Source: Microbacterium aurantiacum
GTDB taxonomy: Bacteria > Actinomycetota > Actinomycetes > Actinomycetales > Microbacteriaceae
DNA length: 64,000 nt
Reading direction: 5' to 3'
NCBI RefSeq assembly: GCF_002872075.1
Contig: NZ_PGGU01000016.1
Location: 193,009-257,008 of the forward strand
In this document: one piece after another, positions 51,071-63,604 of the stretch
Numbering within the stretch: the first letter of the stretch is position 1
Layout of the letters: every line of letters starts with the position of its first letter
Made by a program: the position numbers and the translations under genes
The notes under the pieces: model-generated
Seen by the model: only the letters and a program-made list of their open reading frames with translations
Told to the model about the DNA's origin: nothing
The model's database searches: none

Positions 51071-52867
51071 TCAGACCCTGGCGAGGGAGAGGATCGCCGT
51101 CGGAGCATCCTCCGGCATGACCGCGAGATCTTCGAACTCGTTGATGCTGTCGATCTCGGCGCCCATCGGCACGTTCGTCACGCGCTCGAGGATCGCCTCG
51201 ACGACGACGGGCACCTGGAACCGGTCGATGAGCGACTGCGCCTCGGCGAACGCCGCGGCCAGATCCTCCGGGCGCTCGACACGGATCGCCTTGCAGCCCA
51301 GCCCCTCGGCGACCTTGATGTGATCGACGCCATAGCCGTTCGCGGTGCTGCCCTCGACGTGGGGCGAATTGACGTTGTCGAACGCGAGCGACACGTGGTA
51401 ATCCATGTCGAACGGGCGCTGCGACTGGCGGATGAGGCCGAGGTAGCTGTTGTTCACCACGACATGGATGTACGGCAGCTTGTGCTGCGCGCCGACGGCG
51501 AGCTCTTCGATCATGAACTGGAAGTCGTAGTCGCCGGACAGCGCGACCACGGTCTCCCCCGGCTTGCCGCGGACCACGCCGAGGGCGGCGGGCCCGGTCC
51601 AGCCGAGGGGCCCCGCCTGCGCGGCGTTGATCCACCGGCGGGGTCCGAACACATGCAGCAGCTGGGCGCCGGCGATCTGCGAGAGGCCGATGGTGGTGAC
51701 GTAGGTGACGTCCTTGCCGAAGGCACGGTTCATCTCCTCGTAGACGCGCTGCGGCTTCATCGGCACGTTGTCGAAGTGCGTCTTGCGCTGCAGAGTGGCC
51801 TTGCGCTCGCGGCTCTTCGCCGCCCACGCCGAGTAGTCCGGCAGTGTGCCGGCGGCACGCCGCTCACGAGCCACCTCGAGGAAGGCGTCCAGCGCCGCCC
51901 CGGCATCCGACACGATCCCGAAGTCGGGCGCGAACACCCGGCCGATCTGCGTCGGCTCGATGTCGACGTGCACGAAGGTGCGTCCTTCGGTGTACTTCTC
52001 GACGCTTCCGGTGTGCCGGTTCGCCCAGCGGTTGCCGATGCCGATGACGAAGTCGGCCGCGAGCATCGTCTGGTTGCCGTAGCGGTGCGAGGTCTGCAGG
52101 CCGACCATCCCGGCGTTCAGCTCGTGGTCGTCGGGGATCGTGCCCCAGCCCATCAGGGTCGGGATGACCGGCACGCCGAGAATCTCGGCCAGTTCGACGA
52201 GCTGCGTCGACGCGCCGGCGTTGATGATGCCGCCACCGGCGACGATCAGCGGGCGTGCGCTCGCGGTGAGCATGTCGATCGCCTTCTCGGCCTGACGGCG
52301 GGATGCAGCGGGCCTGGCCACCGGGAGCGGCTCGTAGGTGTCGATGTCGAACTCGATCTCGGTCTGCTGCACGTCGATCGGCAGGTCGATGAGCACCGGC
52401 CCCGGCCGACCCTCGCGCATCAGCTGGAACGCCTTCTGGAAGGCGCCGGGAACCTGAGCGGCCTCGAGGACGGTCATCGCCATCTTGGTGAGCGGCTTCG
52501 CGATGGTCTCGATGTCGACCGCCTGGAAGTCCTCCTTGTGCAGCTTCGCCACCGGCGCCTGGCCGGTGATACAGAGGATCGGCAGCGAATCCGCCCAGGC
52601 GGCGTACAGCCCGGTGATCATGTCGGTGCCGGCGGGGCCGGACGTTCCGATGCACAGGCCGATGTTGCCGTCGGCGGAACGGGTGTAGCCGTCCGCCATG
52701 TGGGCGGCGCCCTCGACGTGACGGGCGAGAGTGTGCCGGATGCCGCCGTTGGCGCGCATCGCGGAGTAGAACGGGTTGATCGCCGCCCCGGGAAGGCCGA
52801 ACGCCTCGGTGGCGCCCTCCTTCACCAGGATGGCCACGGCGGCATCCACCGCACGCATGCGAGTCAT
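51071..52867 (-). CDS. gcl: Glyoxylate carboligase
   Basis: The 598-residue ThDP enzyme condenses two glyoxylates to tartronate semialdehyde and CO2. It has the N-terminal [32 protein letters not shown] (with Val where other ThDP enzymes have Glu, a known Gcl trait), and the ThDP motif [17 protein letters not shown] ... [10 protein letters not shown]. It is the third gene of the operon, after hyi and glxR. Confidence 0.95.
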   Translation of the reverse strand: MTRMRAVDAAVAILVKEGATEAFGLPGAAINPFYSAMRANGGIRHTLARHVEGAAHMADGYTRSADGNIGLCIGTSGPAGTDMITGLYAAWADSLPILCITGQAPVAKLHKEDFQAVDIETIAKPLTKMAMTVLEAAQVPGAFQKAFQLMREGRPGPVLIDLPIDVQQTEIEFDIDTYEPLPVARPAASRRQAEKAIDMLTASARPLIVAGGGIINAGASTQLVELAEILGVPVIPTLMGWGTIPDDHELNAGMVGLQTSHRYGNQTMLAADFVIGIGNRWANRHTGSVEKYTEGRTFVHVDIEPTQIGRVFAPDFGIVSDAGAALDAFLEVARERRAAGTLPDYSAWAAKSRERKATLQRKTHFDNVPMKPQRVYEEMNRAFGKDVTYVTTIGLSQIAGAQLLHVFGPRRWINAAQAGPLGWTGPAALGVVRGKPGETVVALSGDYDFQFMIEELAVGAQHKLPYIHVVVNNSYLGLIRQSQRPFDMDYHVSLAFDNVNSPHVEGSTANGYGVDHIKVAEGLGCKAIRVERPEDLAAAFAEAQSLIDRFQVPVVVEAILERVTNVPMGAEIDSINEFEDLAVMPEDAPTAILSLARV

Positions 52868-52890
52868 GAGAGTCTCCTGTCGTCTGAGGG

Positions 52891-53769
52891 TCAGCTGCGG
52901 CCGGCGAAAGCGGCGGTCAGCTTGAAGAGCCCGGAGTGATCGAGGCCGCCGTCGCCCTGCTGCACGGTCGAGCCGACGAGCTGGGCCACGTGGGCTCCGA
53001 GCGGGATGGTGATGCCGGCCTGTCGTGCGGCGGCGGTGATGATGCCCATGTCCTTGTTGTGCAGGGCGAGGCGGAAACCGGGGGCGAAGTCACGGTCGAG
53101 CATCTTCTGCCCCTTCTGGTCGAGGACCTTGGAGCCGGCGAGGCCGCCGCCGAGCACCTTGAGCGCGGCATCGGTGTCGACGCCGTACGCCTCGAGGAAG
53201 ATGATCGCCTCGGCGAGCGCCTGGATGTTCACCGCGACGATGAGCTGGTTCGCGGCCTTGACGGTCTGTCCGGCGCCGGCCGGGCCGACATGGACGACGG
53301 TCTTGCCGACGGCCTCGAGGATGGGGAGTGCCGCGGCGAAGTCGGCGTCGCTGCCGCCGACCATGATCGACAGTGCGGCGTCGATCGCGCCCTGCTCTCC
53401 GCCGGAGACCGGCGCGTCGACGGCGTGCAGGCCGCCGGCGATCGCCTCTTCGGTGAGTTCCTTGGCGACATCGGGGCGGATGCTGGAGGCGTCGATCCAC
53501 AGCGCGCCCCGGCGGGCGTTCGCGAAGACGCCGTCCTCGCCGCGGACGGCGGCCGCGACATCCGGCGAGTCCGGGACCATCGTGATGATGATGTCGGCGT
53601 CGGCCACGGCATCCGCGATGCTGGCGGCTCCCCGCCCGCCCGCGGCGACGAGCGCGTCGATGCGGTCCTGGGTGAGGTTGTATCCGGTGACGGAGTGGCC
53701 GGCGGTGAGGAGGTTCCTGGCCATGGGCAGGCCCATGATTCCGAGGCCGATGACTGCGATGCTGCTCAT
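52891..53769 (-). CDS. glxR: Tartronate semialdehyde reductase
   Basis: The 292-residue 3-hydroxyisobutyrate dehydrogenase-family enzyme has [18 protein letters not shown] (NAD(P) binding), [11 protein letters not shown], and the catalytic Lys in [17 protein letters not shown]. It reduces tartronate semialdehyde to glycerate, which the fused kinase then phosphorylates. It stands between hyi and gcl. Confidence 0.93.
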   Translation of the reverse strand: MSSIAVIGLGIMGLPMARNLLTAGHSVTGYNLTQDRIDALVAAGGRGAASIADAVADADIIITMVPDSPDVAAAVRGEDGVFANARRGALWIDASSIRPDVAKELTEEAIAGGLHAVDAPVSGGEQGAIDAALSIMVGGSDADFAAALPILEAVGKTVVHVGPAGAGQTVKAANQLIVAVNIQALAEAIIFLEAYGVDTDAALKVLGGGLAGSKVLDQKGQKMLDRDFAPGFRLALHNKDMGIITAAARQAGITIPLGAHVAQLVGSTVQQGDGGLDHSGLFKLTAAFAGRS

Positions 53770-53831
53770 GATGTTCCTTCTGTACGGAGTGGGGAGGCGG
53801 TTGCTGCCGCCGAGTCGATGGGGGTGGATGG

Positions 53832-54635
53832 TCAGCGGGTTCCGCTGACGCTCTCGGTCGCCCAGGTGAAGGCGGTCTCGATGGGCGCCTTGTACTCGAG
53901 ACCGATGTAGCCGTCGTATCCGAGCTCGTGGCTGCGGGCGATCCAGGCGTCGATCGGAAGCGTTCCGGTGCCGGGAGCGCCCCGGCCGGGGTTGTCCGCG
54001 ATCTGGATGTGGCCGAACGAGGCGGCGTGCTCCTCGATCACCGCGGCCACGTCATCGCCGTTGACGGCGAGGTGGTAGAAGTCGGCGAGGAGGGCGAGGT
54101 TGCGCGCGCCGGTCGCGGTGCGCACATGGTCGATGACATCGAGCGCCTGGGCCGCGGTGCGCAGCGGGTACCGGTCGGCGCCGCTGACCGGCTCGACCAG
54201 GACGGTGCCGCCGATGGGAGCTACGGCGGCGGCCGCCGCGGCGAGGTTCTCCACCGCGACCGCATCCTGCGCCGCCGGGTCGACCCCGACGATGCGGTTG
54301 CCGTAGAGGGCGTTGAACCCCTTGGTGCCGAGGATGTCGCCGATGCCGGCGACGACTGCGAGGTTGTCGCGGAACTCGGAGCCGCGCGCCGGCCAGGACA
54401 GCAGGCCGCGGTCGCCGCCCGGCATGTCGCCGGCGTTGAAGTTCAGGCCGCTCAGGCGGACCCCCGCGTCGCGGACGGCGGCGATGAAGGCGTCGACGTC
54501 GGCGTCGAGCGGCACAGACGTCGAAAAGGGCCACCAGAACTCGACGGCGTCGAAGCCGGCCGCCTTCGCGGCGGCAGGGCGCTCGAGCAGGGGCAGCTCC
54601 GTGAGGAGGATCGAGCAGTTCACCGTGTACGTCAT
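53832..54635 (-). CDS. hyi: Hydroxypyruvate isomerase
   Basis: The 267-residue TIM-barrel enzyme has VNCSILLTELPLLERPAAAKAAGFDAVEFWWPF, GFNALYGNR, VEPVSGADRYPLRTAAQAL and IQIADNPGRGAPGTG, the Hyi pattern. It interconverts hydroxypyruvate and tartronate semialdehyde. First gene of the long operon; the ATG at 54635 follows an in-frame GTG at 54641. Confidence 0.9.
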   Translation of the reverse strand: MTYTVNCSILLTELPLLERPAAAKAAGFDAVEFWWPFSTSVPLDADVDAFIAAVRDAGVRLSGLNFNAGDMPGGDRGLLSWPARGSEFRDNLAVVAGIGDILGTKGFNALYGNRIVGVDPAAQDAVAVENLAAAAAAVAPIGGTVLVEPVSGADRYPLRTAAQALDVIDHVRTATGARNLALLADFYHLAVNGDDVAAVIEEHAASFGHIQIADNPGRGAPGTGTLPIDAWIARSHELGYDGYIGLEYKAPIETAFTWATESVSGTR

Positions 54636-54660
54636 CGTCACTCGCTTTCCCGTTTGTGAT

Positions 54661-54698
54661 TTCCGTAATACGGAAGACAGTTTCTACTAGATGAAACT
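54661..54698. promoter_or_regulatory. IclR/AllR-type operator with a second dyad, upstream of hyi
   Basis: TTCCGTAATACGGAA (54661-54675) is a perfect 15-bp dyad, and AGTTTC...GAAACT (54679-54698) follows. The first site matches dyads upstream of the aceB operon, allR and xdhA. The likely regulator is the IclR-family protein encoded at 58764. Confidence 0.7.
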
Positions 54699-54823
54699 AT
54701 AGGCGACCGAAAGAGTCGCGTCAACCGTGCGCGGAGACCTTCGCGAGCGCCGTCGACCGACGCACGAACGCCCCGCAGTCCGAGGAGTGCGAGGCGTTCG
54801 AGGGTGCTGCGGATGCTGCGCGG

Positions 54824-55651
54824 CTACGCCCCACCGGGGGTGGTGAGCATGACCTGGCGGTTGACGTCCTTGTACAGCAGGTAGCGGAACGGGCCGGGTC
54901 CGCCCGCGTAGCAGGCCTGCGGGCAGAACGCGCGGAGCCACATGAAGTCGCCCGCCTCGACCTCGACCCAGTCGTCGTTGAGCCGGTACACCGCCTTGCC
55001 CTCGAGCACGAAGAGCCCGTGCTCCATCACGTGCGTCTCCGCGAACGGGATCGTGCCGCCGGGCTGGAATGTGACGATGTTCACGTGCATGTCGTGCGCG
55101 AGATCATCCGGGTCGACGAACCGCGTCGTCGCCCAGGCACCGCCGGTGTCCGGCATCGCGCGCGGTTCGACGTCCTGGTCGCGGGTGACGAACGACGGCG
55201 GTGCGTCGATGCCGTGCACCTTCTCGTAGGCCTTGCGCACCCAGTGGAACGAGGTCAGCGCGGACCCGTCGTTCGACAACGACCAGCTCTCGCCCGCCGC
55301 CAGGTACGCGTAACCCCCTTCGCCGAGCACGTGCTGCTCCCCCGCGATGGTCAGCGTCAGCTCGCCGGTGGTGACGAAGACCACCCCTTCGACCCCGGCC
55401 TCCGGTTCCGGATGAGCCGCGCCCCCTCCCGGCTGGATCTCGACGATCAGTTGCGAGAACGTCGTGGCGAAGCCCGCGATCGGGCGGGCGATGATCCACG
55501 ACCGCGTCTGCGTGAAGCCCGGCAGATTGCTCGTGACGATGTCACGCATCACCCCCTTCGGGATGACGGTGTACGCCTCTTTGACGATGGCGCGGTCGGT
55601 GAGCAGCTCGCTCTGGCCGGGAAGTCCGCCGGCCGGCGTGTAGTAGCCCAT
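54824..55651 (-). CDS. allE: (S)-ureidoglycine aminohydrolase, bicupin
   Basis: The 275-residue protein has two cupin domains with the AllE/YlbA pattern: SWIIARPIAGFATTFSQLIVEIQPGGGAAHPEPEAGVEGVVF in the first and FAETHVMEHGLFVLEGKAVYRLNDDWVEVEAGDFMWLRAFCPQACYAGG in the second, which holds the manganese ligands. It releases ammonia from ureidoglycine to give ureidoglycolate. Third gene of the aceB operon, 34 bp after the DUF6986 gene. Confidence 0.9.
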   Translation of the reverse strand: MGYYTPAGGLPGQSELLTDRAIVKEAYTVIPKGVMRDIVTSNLPGFTQTRSWIIARPIAGFATTFSQLIVEIQPGGGAAHPEPEAGVEGVVFVTTGELTLTIAGEQHVLGEGGYAYLAAGESWSLSNDGSALTSFHWVRKAYEKVHGIDAPPSFVTRDQDVEPRAMPDTGGAWATTRFVDPDDLAHDMHVNIVTFQPGGTIPFAETHVMEHGLFVLEGKAVYRLNDDWVEVEAGDFMWLRAFCPQACYAGGPGPFRYLLYKDVNRQVMLTTPGGA

Positions 55652-55685
55652 GATTCTCCTCGGGTGTCGGGTGGTCGTTCGCTCG

Positions 55686-56939
55686 TCAGACGTGCGCGAG
55701 CCGGGGGTGGGCGAGGGCGGTGAGCCCGTCGACGTCGATGTCGATGTCGGCGCGCACCTCTGCCACGTCGATGGCTCCGCACTGCACGCCGCGCAGCACG
55801 AACCAGGCGAGCGCGCGGGCCGTCGCCGGCTCGTCGAGCACCGCGCCCGCCGTCTGCGCGAGATAGGCGTGCAGCCTCGCCGCAGCCTCGGGGTACCCCT
55901 CGAGGTAGAACGCGTAGCTCGCCAGGTATCGCGTCGGCAGTTGATGATGGTGCAGATCCCACCCCTGATAGAAGCCGCGTTCGAGCGATCGCCTGACGAG
56001 TCGTGCATGCAGCTTCCACGCCTCGTCGGCGTTCTCGCCGAGCGGGAGGATGTTCGTCGAGCCGTCGGACAGGCGGAGGCCGGTGCCGGCGACGGCGAGC
56101 TGCATGATCTCCTTCGCCAGGTCCGCGACCGGATGCTCCATGGATTGGCAGTGCGCGGCGATGCCGAGTGACGCGCTGTAGTCGTACGTGCCGTAGTGCA
56201 GGGCCGAGATCCGTCCAGGAGCGGCCAGCGGCAACTGCGCCAGCGGCGAGCGCCCATCAGGTCCGAGCACGAGCTGCGGGGTCTCCACCTGCACTTCGAA
56301 GCGCAGACGCCCCGGCGCCAGGCCGTGCGCCCGCTCCAGTGCCTCAGCGACGTCGGCCATCGCCTCGACCTGCGCCGTCGTCGCCACCTTCGGCAGTGTG
56401 AGGATCAGTCCGTCCGGCAGCCCGCCCGCGTCCATCAGCCCGCCCACGAAGATGTCGAGGGTGCGCAGCGCCCGGGCGCGGGTCGGCTTCTCGAAGCATT
56501 TGAAGCGGATGCCGATGAAGGGCGGTGCGGTCCCCGCAACGACGGCGGCCGACACCAGGGCAGCGGCCCGTTCGGCATCCGCGTCCTCGGCGGTGCCGCG
56601 GTCGCCGTAGCCGTCTTCGAAGTCCAGGCGGAGGTCTTCGATCGGCTCGGCGACGAGCTTCGCGACGACCCGGTCCGCGACGCGTTCGACGAGCGACGGT
56701 GCGACCCCGACGAGTTCGGCGAGCCGCGTCATCCCCCCGATGTCATCGACCGCGGCGAGCGCCTGCGCGCCCCACTGCGTGGCGAGATCGGGAGCGAACA
56801 CGTCGGCCGGCACGTAGACGGTGTGCACCGGCTGGCGTGATCCGTCGTCACCCGGGTACGCCGTCTCGAGCAGCTCGTCGGTCGCTGCGAGACGCTTCTC
56901 CACGCGCAGCAGATCAGCGGCACCGAGGACGGTGCTCAC
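55686..56939 (-). CDS. HpcH/HpaI-like aldolase family protein (DUF6986)
   Basis: The 417-residue protein is a TIM-barrel of the citrate lyase/HpcH family, shown by DLRLDFEDGYGDRG (metal and substrate site), RFEVQVETPQ and the GTYDYSASLGI motif. It resembles the DUF6986 group often found with malate synthase and purine genes in actinobacteria. Its reaction is not established. Being between aceB and allE suggests a C-C bond step with glyoxylate, or a missing ureidoglycolate-related step. Its ATG overlaps the aceB stop (ATGA). Confidence 0.75.
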   Translation of the reverse strand: MSTVLGAADLLRVEKRLAATDELLETAYPGDDGSRQPVHTVYVPADVFAPDLATQWGAQALAAVDDIGGMTRLAELVGVAPSLVERVADRVVAKLVAEPIEDLRLDFEDGYGDRGTAEDADAERAAALVSAAVVAGTAPPFIGIRFKCFEKPTRARALRTLDIFVGGLMDAGGLPDGLILTLPKVATTAQVEAMADVAEALERAHGLAPGRLRFEVQVETPQLVLGPDGRSPLAQLPLAAPGRISALHYGTYDYSASLGIAAHCQSMEHPVADLAKEIMQLAVAGTGLRLSDGSTNILPLGENADEAWKLHARLVRRSLERGFYQGWDLHHHQLPTRYLASYAFYLEGYPEAAARLHAYLAQTAGAVLDEPATARALAWFVLRGVQCGAIDVAEVRADIDIDVDGLTALAHPRLAHV

Positions 56940-58558
56940 GCGATCGCCTCATGCTCGGCGTGCACCAGAAGGTCGTAGGCGGGCAGCGTGAGGAAGTCGA
57001 CGTAGTCGTCGTCGAGGCAGATCGTCGAGACGAGGCGGGTCGCCGGCTCGTAGTATGCCGTGAACTCCGCATCCGGCACTCCCGCGCGCAGCGTGGCGAC
57101 CTCCTCGGCGAGCAGACGCTCGACCAGGGCCGGCGTCACCTGCTCCCCCGTGTCGGCGAGCCGCACCCCGTTGCGGAGCTGCTGCCAGACCTGCGACCGG
57201 GAGATCTCGGCGGTCGCCGCGTCCTCCATCAGGTTGTTGATCGCGACGGCGCCGTTCCCGGAGAGCCACACCGCCGTGTAAGTGACGGCGACGGCGAGAT
57301 TGGTGCGCAGGCCGGTCTCGGTGACGCTTCCGGAGGCGGATGCCACATCCAGAAGCTGATCGGCCGTGACCGACACCTCGGGACGTTGGCGGTCGAGCTG
57401 GTTGGGCCGCTCGCCCAGGACCTCGTCGAAGACCTCGCGGCAGACCGGGACGAGGTCGGGATGCGCGACCCAGGACCCGTCGAAGCCGTCGTTCGCCTCC
57501 CGCGTCTTGTCGGCGCGCACCTTCTCGAACGCCGCTCTGGTCGCATCGAGGTCGTTGCGGTTGGGCACGAAGGCGGCCATCCCGCCCATGGCGAATGCAC
57601 CGCGGCGGTGACACGTCTTGACGAGGAGCTCGGTGTAGGCGCGCATGAACGGCGCCGTCATCGCGACGTCGGCGCGGTCGGGCAGCGCGAACGCCTCGCC
57701 CTGGTCGCGGAAGACCTTGATCAGGCTGAACAGGTAGTCCCAGCGCCCGGCGTTGAGACCCGAGGCGTGGTCTCGGAGCTCGTAGAGGATCTCATCCATC
57801 TCGAACGCCGCAGGGATCGTCTCGATCAGCACGGTGGCGCGGATCGTGCCCTGCGGGATGCCGAGGGCGTTCTGCGCGTGCACGAAGATGTCGTTCCAGA
57901 GCCGTGCTTCGTGGTGGCTCTCCATCTTCGGGAGGTAGTAGTACGGTCCGTGGCCGTTGGCGATCAGCTGACGGGCGGTGTGGAAGAAGTGCAGCCCGAA
58001 GTCGACCAGCGCACCGCTGCCCGGCTCACCGTCGATCAGCACATGCCGCTCCGGCAGGTGCCAGCCACGCGGGCGGGCGACGACGGTGGGCCGATGCACG
58101 TCGGTGCGCAGCGCATAGGCCTTGCCCGCCGGCGACGTGTACGCGAGAGTGCCACGGGCGGCGTCTCTCAGGTTCTTGACGCCGGCGACGACGTTCTCCC
58201 ATGTCGGGCTGGCGGCGTCCTCCAGGTCGGCGAGCCAGATCCGCGCCTGCGAGTTGAGGGCGTTGATCGCCATCTTGGGCGGGGCGGCAGGTCCCGTGAT
58301 CTCGACCCTTCGATCCTGCAGCGCCTCGGGTGCGGGGGCGACCTGCCACTCGGACTCGCGGATGTGAGCGGTCTCCGGCAGGAAGTCGAGGCGGCCGGTG
58401 CGGACGACTTCATCACGGCGCTCCCGACGGGCGTCGAGCAGTTCCCGGCGCCGGGCGTCGAAGCGGCGATGCAGCTCCTCGACGAAGGCGAGCGCATCCG
58501 CGGTGAGAATGTCGTCGGCGCCGTCGATGCGGCATTCACGGGTGATCTGGATGGTCAT
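56936..58558 (-). CDS. aceB: Malate synthase A
   Basis: The 540-residue enzyme condenses glyoxylate with acetyl-CoA to malate. It has LEDAASPTWENVVAGVKNL, GPYYYLPKMESHHEARLWNDIF, IRATVLIETIPAAFEMDEILYELRDH and GGMAAFVPNRND, the malate synthase A signatures. It is the first gene of the aceB-DUF6986-allE operon, so glyoxylate from purine breakdown can enter the TCA cycle here. Confidence 0.93.
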   Translation of the reverse strand: MTIQITRECRIDGADDILTADALAFVEELHRRFDARRRELLDARRERRDEVVRTGRLDFLPETAHIRESEWQVAPAPEALQDRRVEITGPAAPPKMAINALNSQARIWLADLEDAASPTWENVVAGVKNLRDAARGTLAYTSPAGKAYALRTDVHRPTVVARPRGWHLPERHVLIDGEPGSGALVDFGLHFFHTARQLIANGHGPYYYLPKMESHHEARLWNDIFVHAQNALGIPQGTIRATVLIETIPAAFEMDEILYELRDHASGLNAGRWDYLFSLIKVFRDQGEAFALPDRADVAMTAPFMRAYTELLVKTCHRRGAFAMGGMAAFVPNRNDLDATRAAFEKVRADKTREANDGFDGSWVAHPDLVPVCREVFDEVLGERPNQLDRQRPEVSVTADQLLDVASASGSVTETGLRTNLAVAVTYTAVWLSGNGAVAINNLMEDAATAEISRSQVWQQLRNGVRLADTGEQVTPALVERLLAEEVATLRAGVPDAEFTAYYEPATRLVSTICLDDDYVDFLTLPAYDLLVHAEHEAIA

Positions 58559-58619
58559 GCGACCGCTCCTCCTTCGTTGGCGCGAGCTGTAGTCCGTTGT
58601 TCGTTATGTGGATATTAAC

Positions 58620-58634
58620 CTCCACTATACGGAA
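58620..58634. promoter_or_regulatory. IclR/AllR-type operator upstream of aceB
   Basis: CTCCACTATACGGAA matches the hyi site TTCCGTAATACGGAA in 11 of 15 places. It lies 62-76 bases upstream of aceB in an AT-rich stretch (GTGGATATTAACCTCCAC precedes it, itself a dyad). Confidence 0.6.
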
Positions 58635-58723
58635 TTTCAAGAGCAGCGCCCCGTCCGCTCGAGTCCCGCCCGTTCCATCTGCTCTGCAATCCGGCGATGG
58701 GATAGCCTGTTCGACAGATCATT

Positions 58724-58738
58724 TCCACGATGCGGATA
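58724..58738. promoter_or_regulatory. IclR/AllR-type operator upstream of the IclR gene
   Basis: TTCCACGATGCGGAT matches the hyi operator in 10 of 15 places and stands 26 bases before the IclR-family start codon. It suits autoregulation. Confidence 0.55.
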
Positions 58739-58763
58739 GTTGCCGCAGACAAGAGGTCCCCGC

Positions 58764-59513
58764 ATGCCCGCAGGCGCAACCGATGGCGTCAAGTCCGTCG
58801 CCCGAGTCTTCGACCTGCTCGAACTCATCGCCGACGCCGGCGGCGATGTCACCCTGAGCGAGCTGTCGACGTCGGCCAACCTGCCGCTGCCGACGATCCA
58901 TCGGCTGCTCCGCACACTCGTCTCCCTCGGATACGCCCGTCAGCTCGCGAACCGCCGCTATGCGCTCGGCCCGAAGCTCGTGCGCCTGGGCGAAGTGGCG
59001 AACCGCAAGTTCGGGCAGATCGCGATGCCGCAGCTGAAGGACCTCGTCGAACGCCTCGGCGAGACGGCGAACCTCGCCACGATCGACGGCGACCGGGTGA
59101 TCTACGTGTCGCAGGCCCCATCGCCCCACGCAATGCGGATGTTCACCGAGGTCGGCCGCCGCTCCTTCCTGCACTCGACCGGCGTCGGCAAGGCGATCCT
59201 CGCGCAGCTGGGCGACGACGCCGTCCGCGAGATCATCGCGCGCACCGGCATGCCACGCGCCACCGAGCGCTCCCTCGACTCCATCGAGGCCCTGCTGGCC
59301 GACCTCGCGCTGACCCGGGAGCGGGGATACGCCATCGACGACGGCGAGCAGGAGATCGGCGTGCGCTGCTACGCGATGTCAGTTCCCGACATGCCGGTGC
59401 CCACCGCGGTGTCGGTGTCAGGCCCGGTCGCGCGCGTCGACGAAGGCTTCGCTGAGCGGTCGGTACCCGTGCTCCGCGAGATCGTCGCGGAGATCTCCGC
59501 CCTCGCCACTTGA
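58764..59513 (+). CDS. IclR-family regulator of purine and glyoxylate genes (AllR-like)
   Basis: The 249-residue protein has the IclR N-terminal winged helix (ARVFDLLELIADAGGDVTLSELSTSANLPLPTIHRLLRTL) and the C-terminal effector domain with GKAILAQLG and AVSVSGPVARVDE. It lies between the aceB operon and the xdh operon. AllR of E. coli (glyoxylate-responsive) is the nearest functional parallel. The related dyads in front of four transcription units support a shared regulon; the effector is inferred to be glyoxylate or allantoin. Confidence 0.85.
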   Translation: MPAGATDGVKSVARVFDLLELIADAGGDVTLSELSTSANLPLPTIHRLLRTLVSLGYARQLANRRYALGPKLVRLGEVANRKFGQIAMPQLKDLVERLGETANLATIDGDRVIYVSQAPSPHAMRMFTEVGRRSFLHSTGVGKAILAQLGDDAVREIIARTGMPRATERSLDSIEALLADLALTRERGYAIDDGEQEIGVRCYAMSVPDMPVPTAVSVSGPVARVDEGFAERSVPVLREIVAEISALAT

Positions 59514-59538
59514 CCACATCCTCAGACCGGCATACTCT

Positions 59539-59574
59539 TTCCATAGTTCAGAATCGCATTTCCGAATCATGGAA
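59539..59574. promoter_or_regulatory. Double IclR/AllR-type dyad upstream of xdhA
   Basis: TTCCATAGTTCAGAA (59539-59553) and TTCCGAATCATGGAA (59560-59574) lie back to back and the whole also pairs end to end (TTCCAT with ATGGAA). They are 117-152 bases before xdhA. Confidence 0.6.
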
Positions 59575-59690
59575 TAGTGTCAGCTGAACTCTCGATGGAG
59601 AAGGGACGGCCGGAAGCATAGACTCGCATCACTCGAGTCGGCATCCGGCAGCTGCTCCCCGCACCACCGCCGGATCTGAGGAGATCTTCC

Positions 59691-61198
59691 ATGAATGACA
59701 TCGCCGTCAACGTCAATGGCCGGCGCCGCCCGCTCGCCGGCGCCGCTGCTCACGCGACCGCCCTCGACTGGTTGCGCGATTCCGGGCTCTCCGGAAGCAA
59801 GGAGGGCTGCGCCGAGGGCGAATGCGGCGCCTGCGCGATGCTGCTGGCCACGCCGACCCCCGACGGAGGCACGGCATGGACGCCGGTGAACGCCTGCCTC
59901 GTTCCGGTCTATGCCCTGAACGGGCAGGAGATCGTCACGGCCGAAGGCCTGGGAACCACAGAGGCACTGCATCCTGTGCAGGAGAAGCTGGCCGAGGCCG
60001 GCGGATCGCAGTGCGGATACTGCACTCCGGGTTTCGCCTGCAGCATGGCGGGCGAGTTCTACCGCAGCGACCGCACACCCCCGGCGCTCGACGAGCACGA
60101 CGAGGGATGCTCGGAGCACGACGCCGAGCACGGGCCCAACGGCTTCGACCTGCACGCGCTCAGCGGCAACCTCTGCCGCTGCACCGGTTATCGGCCGATC
60201 CGCGACGCCGCGTACACGCTGGGCTCGCCCGAGCAGGACGATCCCCTGCAGCAGCGCCTCGCGGAACCGGCGCCCCGCGCGGTGCCCACGGATGCCGAGA
60301 TCGACGGCGCCCGGTTCGTCCGCCCCGCCTCGCTCGACGACGCGCTGCGGATGCTGCGCGACGAACCGGACGCCCTGCTGGTCGCCGGTTCCACCGACTG
60401 GGGAGTCGAGGTCAACATCCGCGGCCGTCGCGCACCGCTCGTCATCGCCATCGAGCAGCTCGACGAGCTGCGCACCCTGACCGTCACCGATGACGTCGCC
60501 TCCGGCGCCGAAGGCCATATCGAGATCGGCGCCGCGCTGGCGCTGTCCGAAATCGAGCAGCGCCTCAACGGCACCGTGCCGCTGCTCGCCCAGCTGTTCC
60601 CCCAGTTCGCCTCCCGGCTGATCCGCAACCGCGGGACGCTCGGCGGCAACCTGGGCACGGGCTCGCCGATCGGCGACACACCGCCGGCGCTCCTCGCCCT
60701 CGGGGCGCGCCTCGTCCTGGCATCCGCCCCAGGAGCAGGCGCATCCGGGATCGTCGAGCGCGAGGTCGACCTCGCCGAGTACTTCACCGGCTACCGCCAG
60801 ACCGTGCGGCGTCCGGACGAGCTGATCCGCGCCATCCGCATCCCGCGACCGCTGGCACGGGTGACGTCCTTCCAGAAGATCGCCAAGCGTCGCTTCGACG
60901 ACATCTCCAGCGTCGCCATCGCGTTCGCACTCGACATCCAGGACGGGGTCGTCACCGCCGCCAGGATCGGACTGGGCGGCGTCGCGGCCACGCCGCTCCG
61001 CGCCCGCGCGACCGAGGACGCCCTGATCGGCCGGCCGTGGAACATCGCCACCGTGCGCGCGGCATCCGAGGTCCTCGGCGGTGAAGGCACCCCGATGTCC
61101 GACCATCGCGCGAGCGCGGGATACCGCTCGCTCATGTTGAACACCGCGCTGCTGAAGCTGTACAGCACGACGGTCATCGATTCGAAGGAGGTGCCGGC

Positions 61199-61202
<4 letters not shown>
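59691..61202 (+). CDS. xdhA: Xanthine dehydrogenase small subunit (2Fe-2S and FAD domains)
   Basis: The 503-residue protein has two [2Fe-2S] cluster domains (GCAEGECGACAML, and CGYCTPGFACS ... GNLCRCTGYRPI) at 1-190 and an FAD-binding domain with RFVRPASLDDALRMLRDEPDALLVAGSTDWGVEVNIR and GGNLGTGSPIGDTPPALLALG. Between clusters is an unusual acidic, His/Cys-rich insert (DEHDEGCSEHDAEHG). It passes electrons from the molybdenum subunit to NAD+. First gene of xdhABC. Confidence 0.93.
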
Positions 61203-63592
<2,390 letters not shown>

Positions 63593-63604
63593 TCGGAGCC
63601 CGCG

